Below, in pieces: positions 9,056 through 20,223 of a stretch of DNA of 64,000 nt; the stretch's first letter is position 1, and every line of letters starts with the position of its first letter. Position numbers and translations under genes: made by a program. The stretch covers positions 1,488,001-1,552,000 of the forward strand of contig NZ_VEBF01000002.1 in the NCBI RefSeq assembly GCF_007676705.1. The letters are read 5' to 3'. This DNA is from Paenibacillus xylanexedens (GTDB lineage Bacteria; Bacillota; Bacilli; Paenibacillales; Paenibacillaceae). A model generated the notes under the pieces. The model did not search any database, had not been told where the DNA came from, and saw only the letters and a list, made by a program, of their open reading frames with translations.

Positions 9056-10399
9056 TTATGCCGCTTTACTTACTGTCGCTGGTTGTTCCATTTTGGACCA
9101 GTTCACGGTTTTTTCAAGAACCAGTGAGACCAATACCCCAATGACGAGACCATTACTTATGATCGGAATGAGGTACATGGGCAAGGTTTGAAAGGCCTCA
9201 GCAGGAATATTCATGACCGCAACTCCCGTAAGGACCGGCAGCGCTACACGATAGATCGTTTTAGAATTAAACGTTGTACCTTCAAGCGTTCTTAGTGCCG
9301 TGCCGAACATCTGAAGATAAGCCACGAACAAAACCGCACTGCCGACGCTTGGTGGTATTTGTGCAAAAAATGCTGTCACTGAAGGTGTAAGACCTATCAC
9401 ACATAACATCCCCGCTCCAATTATCAAGGCAGCACGACGCAGAATGCGAGTACTCTCCAAGAATCCGATCGATGATGCAAATAAACCAAAGGGCAGCACA
9501 CCTACACAGGCTGACAACATCGTGAACAGACCCGTTAGCGTATAGGAATGCCTATACTGACGGCTTGTTGTTTCTGTCCGGTATAGTTTCTCAACAGTGC
9601 TTAATGTGGTGATCGAATTCGTCATGTTCACCAACCCCACGAAAAATGCAGTAATGACGATCCCCGGTTCCCATCTGGGTGCTCCCCACGGAAACAGTTC
9701 GAGACCTGCCGGGGCCTGATTAGGCTGTCCGCTATGCTGTCCAGGAAACAATAGACTATAAGCGATCCAGCCTGCCACAATCCCAATCAGGATCGCGTAG
9801 TTCCCCAGTTTCCCCCTACCCTTTAATTGAATCAATGCCACCAAAAATGCAATGACAACGGACAATGCGGCAACAGGCAGATCGAAACGACCAAACTCCG
9901 TATATCCAATCATACCTTTGAAAAAATTCATGGTTAATTGAATCGTCATTAGAAACAACATGGCACTCTTCACCATAGGTGTGAACAGCTTTTGCAGCAC
10001 TTGCGCTGCCCCCAGCCAGCCCAGAATCGCCATCGTTAGTCCCGCTAACAGGAAACCTGCAGCCAGCCCACCGCCAATACGCTCCAGACTCATACCCGCA
10101 GATGAAGCAGATACCGTCAAGCTTAGCGTTAGTCCCCACCATAATCCTGACGGACCATCCATGACCGCATACCGATGACCGAATACAGCTTGAAGAATAC
10201 ACACCGCTCCAGTGAGTATAAATGCGTGCTGCATGGAGGCAGCGATGGCATCCGGGGACAGATGAAAGTTATGTCCAATGGATAGTGGAACAACAACGGT
10301 ATTGGTAAAGAGAAAGAAAAACCATTGTATGCCTGCCAGAATCAGTGCAGATACGTCCTTCATATTCTTTTGTGAAAAATGCTCTTGATGTCTGTTCAT
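9056..10399 (-). CDS. NCS2-family xanthine/uracil permease
   Basis: 447-residue integral membrane protein with about 12-14 hydrophobic segments. It belongs to the nucleobase:cation symporter 2 family: an N-terminal QWFFFLFTNTVVVPL segment corresponds to the QH(x)2A(x)4-PL-type opening, FGHRYAVMDGPSGLWWG lies in TM3, and a glycine/threonine-rich GLVNMTNSITTLSTVE segment occupies the TM8-TM10 substrate region. The substrate may be xanthine, uracil or uric acid and cannot be fixed by eye. The ankyrin gene lies 50 bp upstream on the same strand, so the two may be co-transcribed. Confidence 0.88.
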   Translation of the reverse strand: MNRHQEHFSQKNMKDVSALILAGIQWFFFLFTNTVVVPLSIGHNFHLSPDAIAASMQHAFILTGAVCILQAVFGHRYAVMDGPSGLWWGLTLSLTVSASSAGMSLERIGGGLAAGFLLAGLTMAILGWLGAAQVLQKLFTPMVKSAMLFLMTIQLTMNFFKGMIGYTEFGRFDLPVAALSVVIAFLVALIQLKGRGKLGNYAILIGIVAGWIAYSLLFPGQHSGQPNQAPAGLELFPWGAPRWEPGIVITAFFVGLVNMTNSITTLSTVEKLYRTETTSRQYRHSYTLTGLFTMLSACVGVLPFGLFASSIGFLESTRILRRAALIIGAGMLCVIGLTPSVTAFFAQIPPSVGSAVLFVAYLQMFGTALRTLEGTTFNSKTIYRVALPVLTGVAVMNIPAEAFQTLPMYLIPIISNGLVIGVLVSLVLEKTVNWSKMEQPATVSKAA

Positions 10400-10449
10400 T
10401 TGTTAGAAATATCCTTTCACTGTTCTGTATCATAAATGCATAAGTCTCT

Positions 10450-11034
10450 TCAGACTTGAGTTAGTAGTCGTTCCATGTCGGCATATTGATGCTGGCGCGC
10501 ATGTTCGAGCGGTGTAATCCCGTCCCGATCCGCAATCTTTGGATCTGCACCATACTTCAAAAGCAGGGCAACAATCTGCTGATGACGCAGTCCACCATCT
10601 CCCAAAATGACCGCTTCCAGTAAGGCTGTCCACCCCAGATTGTTGATATGGTTCACATTCACATCGCTGCGTGTCAGCAGAAGTTCCACGATGTCCACAT
10701 GGCCCCGATCCGCTGCAGGGATAAGAGCTGTACCGCCGAAACGATTTGTTAAGCTGGTATCCGCACCCCCGGCAATAGCCAATTCAACCATGTCATACAT
10801 ACCCTCAGCACTCGCGTATAATAGCAGGTTGTCCAATCGTGTATCCTGAAGATTAATGTCCGCTCCAGCGTCAACTAACATCCTTGCCGTATCTATCTTG
10901 TTACCATGTACAGCTGCCATCAGAGGTGTTCTCCCCAATGCATCCTTTTCATTCAACCGGCTACCTTGTGTGATATATCGAATGACCTCATCGGTATGCC
11001 CCGCTTGAGCGGCATCATGTATTGTTCTACCCAC
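10450..11034 (-). CDS. Ankyrin-repeat protein
   Basis: 194 residues made almost entirely of about five ankyrin repeats, with the repeated pattern LGRTPLMAAVHGN, ASAEGMYDMVELAIAGGAD, GGTALIPAADRGHVDIVELL, LGWTALLEAVILGDGG and DGITPLEHARQHQYADMERL. No signal or membrane segment. Ankyrin repeats bind proteins; in bacteria such stand-alone proteins may be inhibitors or immunity factors. It lies upstream of the NCS2 permease on the same strand and is divergent from the LysR gene. The partner is unknown. Confidence 0.88.
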   Translation of the reverse strand: MGRTIHDAAQAGHTDEVIRYITQGSRLNEKDALGRTPLMAAVHGNKIDTARMLVDAGADINLQDTRLDNLLLYASAEGMYDMVELAIAGGADTSLTNRFGGTALIPAADRGHVDIVELLLTRSDVNVNHINNLGWTALLEAVILGDGGLRHQQIVALLLKYGADPKIADRDGITPLEHARQHQYADMERLLTQV

Positions 11035-11190
11035 GTTGCTTCATCCTCCAATGTAAGGTCCTTCTACTGTTTTTCATTCAGGTGTGCAAATCTAATGTAT
11101 GGTAACATAAGATCGTAGTATATTAAAAATACATGTTTTGTTGGCTTTCCATACGAATTACATATACATGCAAGCGAAGGAGAAAATCAT

Positions 11191-12096
11191 TTGGATATCA
11201 AACAATGCCGCTATTTCATTGCCATTGCCGAGGAAAAACAGATTACAGCCGCTGCCCGAAGACTGCACATGGCTCAGCCACCTTTAAGCCAGCAGCTTAA
11301 GTTAATGGAAGAAGAGCTCGGCGTGATTTTGTTTGAACGCAAAGGACGCATGATGGAACTAACACAGGCAGGTCGCAGCTTCTATGATTATGCGGTTACT
11401 TTGACCAAATATATGGAGGAAGCTGTAATGGAGATGCAAAGTTTCCGTCATGGCATCCGGGGCAAACTTGCGATCGGCATCAATACCATATCTGATCGTC
11501 TGATCCCGCAAGCACTTCAGCAATTTCGCACCACACATCCACAGGTTACCTATAAAATTCAGCAAAATGAGTCTGCACAATTATGCCGATTGTTGGAGGA
11601 TGGCAAAGTCGAACTTGCCTGTGTACGCATGCCTGTCCAGACAGAACGCTATGAAGTGCTTCACCTGCCACAGGAGCGACTCTTTTATATTTCTTCGACA
11701 CCGCTGGAACACCCTTCAGAAATGGAGCTAGGAGCGGAGATGGGAACTTATTTCGAACAGCTTACAGGCATCCCTCTACTGCTTCCAAGTACAGAGGGAC
11801 TCGGCATGTTCGAGCTAATTCTGGACAGGTTTCGGGAGCACCAAGTTACTCCCTCCATCATGGGTGAGTGCTCAGACATTAATATGTTGCTGGAGTTGGT
11901 CCGACTTGGCTTCGCCAGTTCCATCGTGCCTCATACGGTACTGCAGCTATACCAAGAGCACCCTTTCCACGTATATCGCATTCAGGATCAGCATTCCACG
12001 GTTGGCTCGGCGCTGGTCTGGCTACAGAACCGCTATCTGTCCAAGTCCGCACAACACTTTGTGCAATTGGTGCAGGATATGATTCCCGTGGTGTAG
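11191..12096 (+). CDS. LysR-family transcriptional regulator
   Basis: 301 residues starting at TTG 11191 with a GAAGGAG site. The N-terminal winged HTH (ITAAARRLHMAQPPLSQQ, followed by LEEELGVILFERKGR-like text) is canonical. The substrate-binding domain spans about 90-295 and is closest in feel to the CatM/BenM/CynR group. It is divergent from the ankyrin/NCS2 pair, which makes that pair the likely target. The effector cannot be predicted. A strong hairpin terminator follows the stop. Confidence 0.92.
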   Translation: MDIKQCRYFIAIAEEKQITAAARRLHMAQPPLSQQLKLMEEELGVILFERKGRMMELTQAGRSFYDYAVTLTKYMEEAVMEMQSFRHGIRGKLAIGINTISDRLIPQALQQFRTTHPQVTYKIQQNESAQLCRLLEDGKVELACVRMPVQTERYEVLHLPQERLFYISSTPLEHPSEMELGAEMGTYFEQLTGIPLLLPSTEGLGMFELILDRFREHQVTPSIMGECSDINMLLELVRLGFASSIVPHTVLQLYQEHPFHVYRIQDQHSTVGSALVWLQNRYLSKSAQHFVQLVQDMIPVV

Positions 12097-12104
12097 AACT
12101 TGAT

Positions 12105-12160
12105 AAGAAAAAAAGCAGCAGCTTTACCGGAATGTATTCCGGTAAAGCTGCTGCTTCATT
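12105..12160. terminator. Strong bidirectional terminator between LysR and PTS genes
   Basis: Perfect 20-bp arms at 12114-12133 and 12136-12155 with a two-base centre (core ACCGGAATGTATTCCGGT). It is flanked by an A-run upstream and CATTTTTA downstream, so it serves both convergent genes. Confidence 0.9.
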
Positions 12161-12167
12161 TTTATAG

Positions 12168-14069
12168 TTAAGCTTTAGCTGTGAACAACAAGTCTTTTTC
12201 TTTGATCGTAGTGCGACCAGCAGATTGAATGGACTCATACTGATGCATATTCGTAATAATAACAGGTGTAATCGTCGTGTAACCGGCTTTTTCGATCTCT
12301 TCCCGGTCAAACTCCATCAGTACATCACCTACGGTAACCTTCGCACCTGCTTGAACTTTAGGAGAGAAGAATTGACCTTTCAGCTTAACAGTATCAATCC
12401 CGATATGAATCAACATCTCTGCTCCGGTATCACTTACCAGACCAATAGCATGTCCACTCTTCGATAACGAGAATACTGTACCGTTGATTGGAGATACCAC
12501 ACGTCCCTCAGATGGTTGAATCGCGAATCCTTTACCCATAATCTCTTCAGAGAATGCAGGGTCTGGAACTTCGCTCAGCGGTTTAACTTCACCTGTGATC
12601 GGGCTGAATACTTGCTCATCTTGTGCTTTTGCTTCTTCAGTTACAACAGAAGTCGTTGCTGCTGATTTTGCAGGCTCAGCTGCTGGTGCTGCTGGCTCAG
12701 TTGCATTTTCTTCCTGGAACCCAAGAATGTACGTCAGTACTGCCGCAGCTACGATGGCAATCAAACCACCAGCCAGAGCATAGAGCAGTGTGCTAATTGC
12801 TGGACTGATAAATGCTGCCACACTCGGCAGACCTGCAAGTCCTGTAATAACGTACGATTTAACATTGAAGATACCCATGAATCCACCGGCAATCGCTCCC
12901 CCGATAAGGGCTGCAATAAACGGTTTTTTGAACTTCATGTTGATACCGTACATCGCTGGTTCCGTAATCCCCATGATAGCCGTAAGACCTGTGGAATAAG
13001 CAAGGGATTTGGTTTTGCTATTTCTCGATCTGAGACCTACACCAAATGCCGCGCCACCTTGTGCCAAGTTAGCTGCAAACATCAGTGGAATGATAAAGTC
13101 GTAACCCAGTGTTGTCATTGAACCAACAACGATCGGCAACAAAGCATAGTGCATACCTGTAATGATCAGCAGTGACATCGTACCACCAATCAGGATACTT
13201 GCGAAGATGGACATGTTATCGAACAACCATGAAATACCACCGGACAAACCATTACCAAGAACCGTACCCAATGGACCTACTGTCATCAACGTCAGTGGAA
13301 CCATAATTAACAGTGTTACTGTTGGAACAACCAAGAGTTTAAGTGAAGCATGTGTTACACGATCAACGGCCTTCTCTACATAAGAAGCTATCCAAATGGC
13401 GAGAATGATCGGAATTACTGTGGAGGAATACGTTGCGGCAATGACTTTAATGCCCGCAAATGTCGAATCCCCTTCAGCAAGTAACGCGGTAATCGTTGGA
13501 TGCATAATACCTGCTGCAAGTGCCGCGCCAATGTACATATTGCTACCCAGCTTACGTGCAGCACTTATCGCCAGAATGATTGGCAGGAAGTAGAATGCAC
13601 CGTCACCGATTGCAGACAAAATGATGTATGTCGAGCTGGTATCGGACAACCACCCCAGGGCAACCAGGATAGCCACGATCCCTTTGATCATACCTGCACC
13701 TGTAATCGCTGGCAGAATCGGTGTAAATATACCGGAAATGAAGTCGAACAACGCACTTACCGGATTTCTCTTTTTCTTCTCCCCAGTTGAAGCACTTGAT
13801 GTTGCATTATCTGCGTTTGGAGATTTGGACATGTTGCCAACAAGTGCGTTATACACGACAGGTACATCATTACCGATGATGACCTGGAACTGTCCACCGT
13901 TCTCCATAACACCCATAACGCCTGGTGTATTTTTCAGCGTCGCTTTGTCCGCTTTTTGGTTGTCATTGAGGTTGAATCTGAGTCTTGTCATACAGTGTGT
14001 GACTTGATCAATGTTCTCTTCGCCACCAACAAGCTTCAAAATATCCTTGGACAATTGTTGTGTATCCAT
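12168..14069 (-). CDS. bglP: PTS beta-glucoside transporter subunit EIIBCA
   Basis: 633-residue PTS permease that imports and phosphorylates beta-glucosides. Domains: EIIB at 1-80 with phosphorylatable Cys26 in THCMTRLRF; EIIC at about 105-450 with the GITEPAMYGINMKFKKP signature; an Ala/Pro-rich linker; EIIA at about 480-633 with active His555 in LIHIGIDTVKL. The order B-C-A matches the Glc/Bgl family. It lies 128 bp downstream of licT, behind a LicT target and terminator. Its product would feed the two 6-phospho-beta-glucosidases encoded upstream. The symbol is by analogy with B. subtilis BglP. Confidence 0.94.
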   Translation of the reverse strand: MDTQQLSKDILKLVGGEENIDQVTHCMTRLRFNLNDNQKADKATLKNTPGVMGVMENGGQFQVIIGNDVPVVYNALVGNMSKSPNADNATSSASTGEKKKRNPVSALFDFISGIFTPILPAITGAGMIKGIVAILVALGWLSDTSSTYIILSAIGDGAFYFLPIILAISAARKLGSNMYIGAALAAGIMHPTITALLAEGDSTFAGIKVIAATYSSTVIPIILAIWIASYVEKAVDRVTHASLKLLVVPTVTLLIMVPLTLMTVGPLGTVLGNGLSGGISWLFDNMSIFASILIGGTMSLLIITGMHYALLPIVVGSMTTLGYDFIIPLMFAANLAQGGAAFGVGLRSRNSKTKSLAYSTGLTAIMGITEPAMYGINMKFKKPFIAALIGGAIAGGFMGIFNVKSYVITGLAGLPSVAAFISPAISTLLYALAGGLIAIVAAAVLTYILGFQEENATEPAAPAAEPAKSAATTSVVTEEAKAQDEQVFSPITGEVKPLSEVPDPAFSEEIMGKGFAIQPSEGRVVSPINGTVFSLSKSGHAIGLVSDTGAEMLIHIGIDTVKLKGQFFSPKVQAGAKVTVGDVLMEFDREEIEKAGYTTITPVIITNMHQYESIQSAGRTTIKEKDLLFTAKA

Positions 14070-14102
14070 TGTGTTTTGCTCCTTTTATGTGTAATGAAGG
14101 TT

Positions 14103-14169
14103 AAAAAAAAACCTAAACACTGAATAATGACAAAGCAGAAAAGCTTATCATTATTCAACGTTTAGGTTT
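14103..14169 (-). terminator. LicT-controlled terminator before PTS gene
   Basis: On the minus strand AAACCTAAACgTTGAATAAT pairs with its complement about 20 bases later and ends in a run of nine T. The 5' arm overlaps the antiterminator element at 14161-14192, so only one of the two structures can form. Confidence 0.9.
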
Positions 14170-14192
14170 TGCCTTTTTAGCAGTAACAATCC
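14161..14192 (-). promoter_or_regulatory. Ribonucleic antiterminator (LicT/RAT box) 1, before the PTS gene
   Basis: Reading the minus strand: GGATTGTTACTGCT, then AAAAAGGCAAAACCTAAA. This is an excellent match to the LicT/SacT RAT consensus and ends six bases before the licT stop codon on the upstream side. It would gate read-through from licT into the PTS gene. Confidence 0.92.
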
Positions 14193-14197
14193 CAATT

Positions 14198-15049
14198 TTA
14201 TTCGATTGTTTGTTCATTTCTGACAACTCGTTCAATATGAATGGTCAGATACAGTATTTCTTCCTTGGACAACACCCGATTATAGATCTTACGAGTATAG
14301 TCACTGATCCTTACTGCACATGCATGTGCTTCCGGATACTGCTTGCTCACCAAGTCATGAAGTGGATTATCTTCTTCTTTATCTTCAATCGCCATTCCTT
14401 GCAACACACGTTGGGCAAAGAACTTCAGATGAGTTAAAAATCGATAATAACTCAATGAATCTTCATCAAGCTCGATTACAAAACTACGTCTTACAATGTT
14501 AAGTATGTCCTTAACGATATTCGTAATGCTGATCGTTTCCCTCATCTCACCGTTCATCTGGGCATTAACCAGATGCATCGCAATGAATGCGCATTCGTCT
14601 TCGGGAAGCAGGACACCTAACGTTTCCTCAATAATCTGTAGCGCCTTGAGTCCAATGGCATATTCCTTCCGGTACATGCGCTTGATTTCCCAAAACAGTG
14701 CGTTACGGATCTGCAATCCTTGACGATGTCGATCAATGGCAAAATGAATATGATCCGTCAGTGAAATGTAGATGCTTTCATGCAGCTTCTCACCTAACAC
14801 CGTCTCGGCATAACGGATAATCTCATCCGAGCACTCGACATATTCAACCGGGATATCAGACAGAAGTGTTTTGAGTTTCTGTGATACTTCCTTACTTTCA
14901 AGCGAAAATATTTTTTCGACGAGACTCTCGTCTATCGATTCACCAGTATGCTTTTTGAAGGCAATTCCACGTCCCATAACGACCAGTTCGTTTCCTCCCG
15001 GATCAATTACGGTAACTACGTTGTTGTTCAGCACCTTCTCAATTTTCAT
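14198..15049 (-). CDS. licT: BglG-family transcription antiterminator LicT
   Basis: 283 residues. The N-terminal RNA-binding CAT domain (about 1-56: MKIEKVLNNNVVTVIDPGGN, VVMGRGIAFKKHTGE) binds RAT hairpins. Two PTS regulation domains follow (PRD1 about 65-170 with the DHIHFAIDRH motif, PRD2 about 172-283 with the LTIHIERV motif) holding the regulatory histidines phosphorylated by EIIBCA and HPr. The gene is flanked on both sides by RAT/terminator pairs, the same layout as bglG of the E. coli bgl operon, and two more RATs precede the hydrolase genes. It is therefore almost certainly the regulator of this whole locus and of itself. Confidence 0.95.
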   Translation of the reverse strand: MKIEKVLNNNVVTVIDPGGNELVVMGRGIAFKKHTGESIDESLVEKIFSLESKEVSQKLKTLLSDIPVEYVECSDEIIRYAETVLGEKLHESIYISLTDHIHFAIDRHRQGLQIRNALFWEIKRMYRKEYAIGLKALQIIEETLGVLLPEDECAFIAMHLVNAQMNGEMRETISITNIVKDILNIVRRSFVIELDEDSLSYYRFLTHLKFFAQRVLQGMAIEDKEEDNPLHDLVSKQYPEAHACAVRISDYTRKIYNRVLSKEEILYLTIHIERVVRNEQTIE

Positions 15050-15087
15050 TTCTTCACATCACCTTGCACCGTCAAAGTAGTAAAAGG

Positions 15088-15131
15088 CAAAACCAAAGCA
15101 GGTCACGAGATATGCCCTGCTTCTGGTTTTG
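15088..15131 (-). terminator. LicT-controlled terminator before licT
   Basis: CAAAACCAGAAGCAGG pairs with CCTGCTTTGGTTTTG on the minus strand (one bulge) and is followed by CCTTTTAC. It overlaps RAT box 2. Confidence 0.75.
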
Positions 15132-15153
15132 CCTGATTGAACAGTAACAATCC
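15122..15153 (-). promoter_or_regulatory. Ribonucleic antiterminator (RAT box) 2, before licT
   Basis: On the minus strand GGATTGTTACTG then CAGGCAAAACCAGAA. It matches the LicT target and makes licT autoregulated. Confidence 0.88.
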
Positions 15154-15176
15154 AGTTATTCATTAGCCTTAGGCCC

Positions 15177-15205
15177 ATCTTACCATATAATTATCCATAT
15201 GACAA
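15177..15205 (-). promoter_or_regulatory. Sigma-A promoter for licT
   Basis: On the minus strand TTGTCA (15200-15205) and TAAGAT (15177-15182) are separated by exactly 17 bases. The start point would lie just upstream of RAT box 2, as needed for antitermination. Confidence 0.6.
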
Positions 15206-15213
15206 TGTTTTTG

Positions 15214-15227
15214 TGAAAGCGGTTAAT
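15214..15227. promoter_or_regulatory. Candidate cre (CcpA) site upstream of licT promoter
   Basis: TGAAAGCGGTTAAT matches 12 of 14 positions of the catabolite-responsive element consensus. It lies immediately upstream of the -35 box of the licT promoter. Carbon catabolite control of a beta-glucoside locus is expected. Confidence 0.5.
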
Positions 15228-15283
15228 GTGCATTAATGTGACATAAGAAGGTGCATGTACAACCATGCTTTAAGAACTAATAT

Positions 15284-16723
<1,440 letters not shown>

Positions 16724-16804
16724 CTAAATTAACGATATTTTCATTCTTTGTCTAAATGCAATACTCTATCCTTTGCCGACAGGAAAAAGCGGACAATCTC
16801 CAAC

Positions 16805-16842
16805 TAAAAGGGCCATCAGGAATATTAGATTCCTTGAATGCC
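16805..16842 (-). terminator. LicT-controlled terminator before downstream GH1 gene
   Basis: GGCATTCAAGGAAT and ATTCCTGATGGCC form an imperfect stem on the minus strand, followed by CTTTTAG. It lies directly after RAT box 3. It is weaker than the other three terminators of the locus. Confidence 0.6.
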
Positions 16843-16852
16843 AACTTTCGTG

Positions 16853-16887
16853 TTAGGTTTTGCCCGCTTTTTATGCGGTAACAATCC
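16853..16887 (-). promoter_or_regulatory. Ribonucleic antiterminator (RAT box) 3, between the two GH1 genes
   Basis: On the minus strand GGATTGTTACCGC, then GCGGGCAAAACCTAA. It begins about 15 bases after the stop codon of the upstream GH1 gene, so it acts inside the operon. Confidence 0.88.
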
Positions 16888-16901
16888 TGAAAACGGGAGA
16901 A

Positions 16902-18491
<1,590 letters not shown>

Positions 18492-18500
<9 letters not shown>

Positions 18501-18524
18501 TGCCTGTCTTCACAGTTACAATCC
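18492..18524 (-). promoter_or_regulatory. Ribonucleic antiterminator (RAT box) 4, before upstream GH1 gene
   Basis: On the minus strand GGATTGTAACTGTG, then AGACAGGCAAAACCTAAA. It is a LicT target at the head of the locus. Confidence 0.88.
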
Positions 18525-18568
18525 ATCAAAAGATGTTATTGCGTATTCTGTTTGTGTTTGCTCTTGTT

Positions 18569-18584
18569 ATGTAAGCGTAACATA
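18569..18584. promoter_or_regulatory. Cre-like palindrome upstream of the GH1 leader
   Basis: ATGTAAGCGTAACATA resembles the CcpA consensus with two mismatches. It lies about 45 bp upstream of RAT box 4, where the promoter should be. Confidence 0.38.
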
Positions 18585-18648
18585 TCTATTTTGCAAAATC
18601 AACTTCACTGGATCTTATGATCGTTCGCACACTCTCTCCATCGGAAAA

Positions 18649-18942
18649 TTAACGCGGCATACGCATAATGGCTGCCCTTAATGCCTGCGCTCCTTCCTCT
18701 GTTTCTAGGTAAGCAGCGGGACTTTGGTCCCCTAAAGCCGGGATATCTTTCGCCAGCCATTCAAAAGCGTACTCCCCCATTTCACACCAAAGCACCCGAC
18801 TTATATCCGCCGGAATCCCTTGTACTCGCGCACGTTCTGCCCAAGTGGGGTCCATCTTCTGTTCAAGTTCTTCAAACCGTTCAGAAAATGAGTCCCATCT
18901 TGCCTGCTTAAACTCCCTGAAATAAATACCTTTCATACTCAT
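18649..18942 (-). CDS. Xre/MbcA/ParS-type antitoxin C-terminal domain protein, no toxin nearby
   Basis: 97 residues. The C-terminal half (AFEWLAKDIPALGDQSPAAY, then LETEEGAQALRAAIMRM) follows the ParS/MbcA toxin-binding pattern WL-x(3)-P-AL-x(3)-SP-x(2)-L-x-TxEG. The N-terminal half is short and charged and lacks a recognisable DNA-binding HTH. Full antitoxins of this group usually pair with a RES-domain toxin, but none lies within several kb on either side. It could be an orphan antitoxin or a domain reused for another interaction. The ribosome site GGGAGTG precedes ATG 18942. Confidence 0.65.
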   Translation of the reverse strand: MSMKGIYFREFKQARWDSFSERFEELEQKMDPTWAERARVQGIPADISRVLWCEMGEYAFEWLAKDIPALGDQSPAAYLETEEGAQALRAAIMRMPR

Positions 18943-19091
18943 GTAATTTCACTCCCCATATCGCCATTTGTAACCCTGTGGTCCTATTTAAAACAATTCA
19001 TCCTAAAGCCGCTTGAAACGACTTCTGTAACAGGTAGACTTAATTTTAAATGTTTTTTCGGGGGAAAGACTAGTACAGGAGGATTCAGAAA

Positions 19092-20156
19092 ATGACTCAC
19101 GAAGAAAATACATCCGGTTGGGATGCGATTGATAAAGCCATCGGTGATCTATACGGTGAACAAGAGCCAAGACACTACGGCACTGCCCTTCCGTATATGC
19201 TCGGCGGACCTGATCCACTTGATGGTATCAGCGTCTATGCTGTCGATAAACCTATGCATCATTGGCATTTTGTCACCTATGGTTTCTCTGAATTATATGA
19301 AAAAGAGATGCAGGATTCATCCAAGAGCGGGTATGGATTCGAGCTCACGTTTCGTCTTACACGTAATGAAGAAGAAACCGAACCGCCAGCTTGGGCGCTG
19401 AATCTGCTACAGAATGTAGGACGTTACGTGTTCAACAGCGGAAATATATTTCAGCCAGGAGATTATATGGACACCAATGGTCCGATCTGTCTGGAGTCGG
19501 ATACACTGCTGACAGCTCTCGCTTTTATAGAAGACCCTGATCTGCCCGAGTTATCAACACCTAATGGTTCAGTGAAGTTTATTCAGATCGTGGGTATTTC
19601 AGGTCGTGAACTGGAGATGATTCAAACTTGGAATACGCGTGGCTTTCTCTCTGCATGTTCCCATTTCATGCCCAAATATGTAACGGATCTCATGAGAAAT
19701 TCGTACGCAGATATTCCTTCGGTTATGCAGGCGGTCCAACATGGAATTGAAGAGGACGGGTCCAGCACAGCCTTTTTATTCATACAACAACTGAGTTGGG
19801 AGTCCTCACACAAAAAAATACTGCAAAAAACGGTTCCGGCCAAACTCCAGCTTGGAGCCAAACAAGCCGTACTAGTTGGCACCATCCTTCGCAGCCGAAT
19901 TTCGAAAGGTGCCTCTCTATCCTTGATCGGACCGGATACTAATATTCTGTTCGAAGCAGGAGAACAGCCAGCCGTATTGGAATCGGACAGACAAATTACC
20001 CTGACGGTGAACACGCAGATTGTTGAGGAACTGGCACAGAACCTTCGTCCGGTTGAAGGGACATTCGAGATGGTTTCGTTAGATCATATTATCGTTCAGA
20101 TTGTTAAAACAGAGATTAAGAACCAGGAAGGACACGTCATTCAAACGATTGGGTAA
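19092..20156 (+). CDS. Suppressor-of-fused (SUFU) domain protein
   Basis: 354 residues from ATG 19092 behind AGGAGG. Residues about 10-190 form a bacterial SUFU domain: GWDAIDKAIGDLYGEQEPRH, HWHFVTYGFSELYEKE, GYGFELTFRLTR, GDYMDTNGPI and IVGISGRELEMIQTW. The remaining 150 residues form a second, less recognisable alpha/beta domain, so the protein is about twice the size of the minimal SUFU unit. Established knowledge: bacterial SUFU proteins are frequent immunity proteins of polymorphic toxins. No toxin is visible here. The next gene starts 67 bp downstream on the same strand. Confidence 0.88.
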   Translation: MTHEENTSGWDAIDKAIGDLYGEQEPRHYGTALPYMLGGPDPLDGISVYAVDKPMHHWHFVTYGFSELYEKEMQDSSKSGYGFELTFRLTRNEEETEPPAWALNLLQNVGRYVFNSGNIFQPGDYMDTNGPICLESDTLLTALAFIEDPDLPELSTPNGSVKFIQIVGISGRELEMIQTWNTRGFLSACSHFMPKYVTDLMRNSYADIPSVMQAVQHGIEEDGSSTAFLFIQQLSWESSHKKILQKTVPAKLQLGAKQAVLVGTILRSRISKGASLSLIGPDTNILFEAGEQPAVLESDRQITLTVNTQIVEELAQNLRPVEGTFEMVSLDHIIVQIVKTEIKNQEGHVIQTIG

Positions 20157-20223
20157 GACACCCTCAGATTCAGTAAAAGAACAACGTTTGTATTCAGCGA
20201 TTGTGCAGCAAGGAGGAAATAAC

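Noticed and set aside
11879..12310. 143-codon minus-strand frame across the LysR end and PTS end
   Set aside because: Crosses a strong terminator and two convergent genes; no homology recognised.
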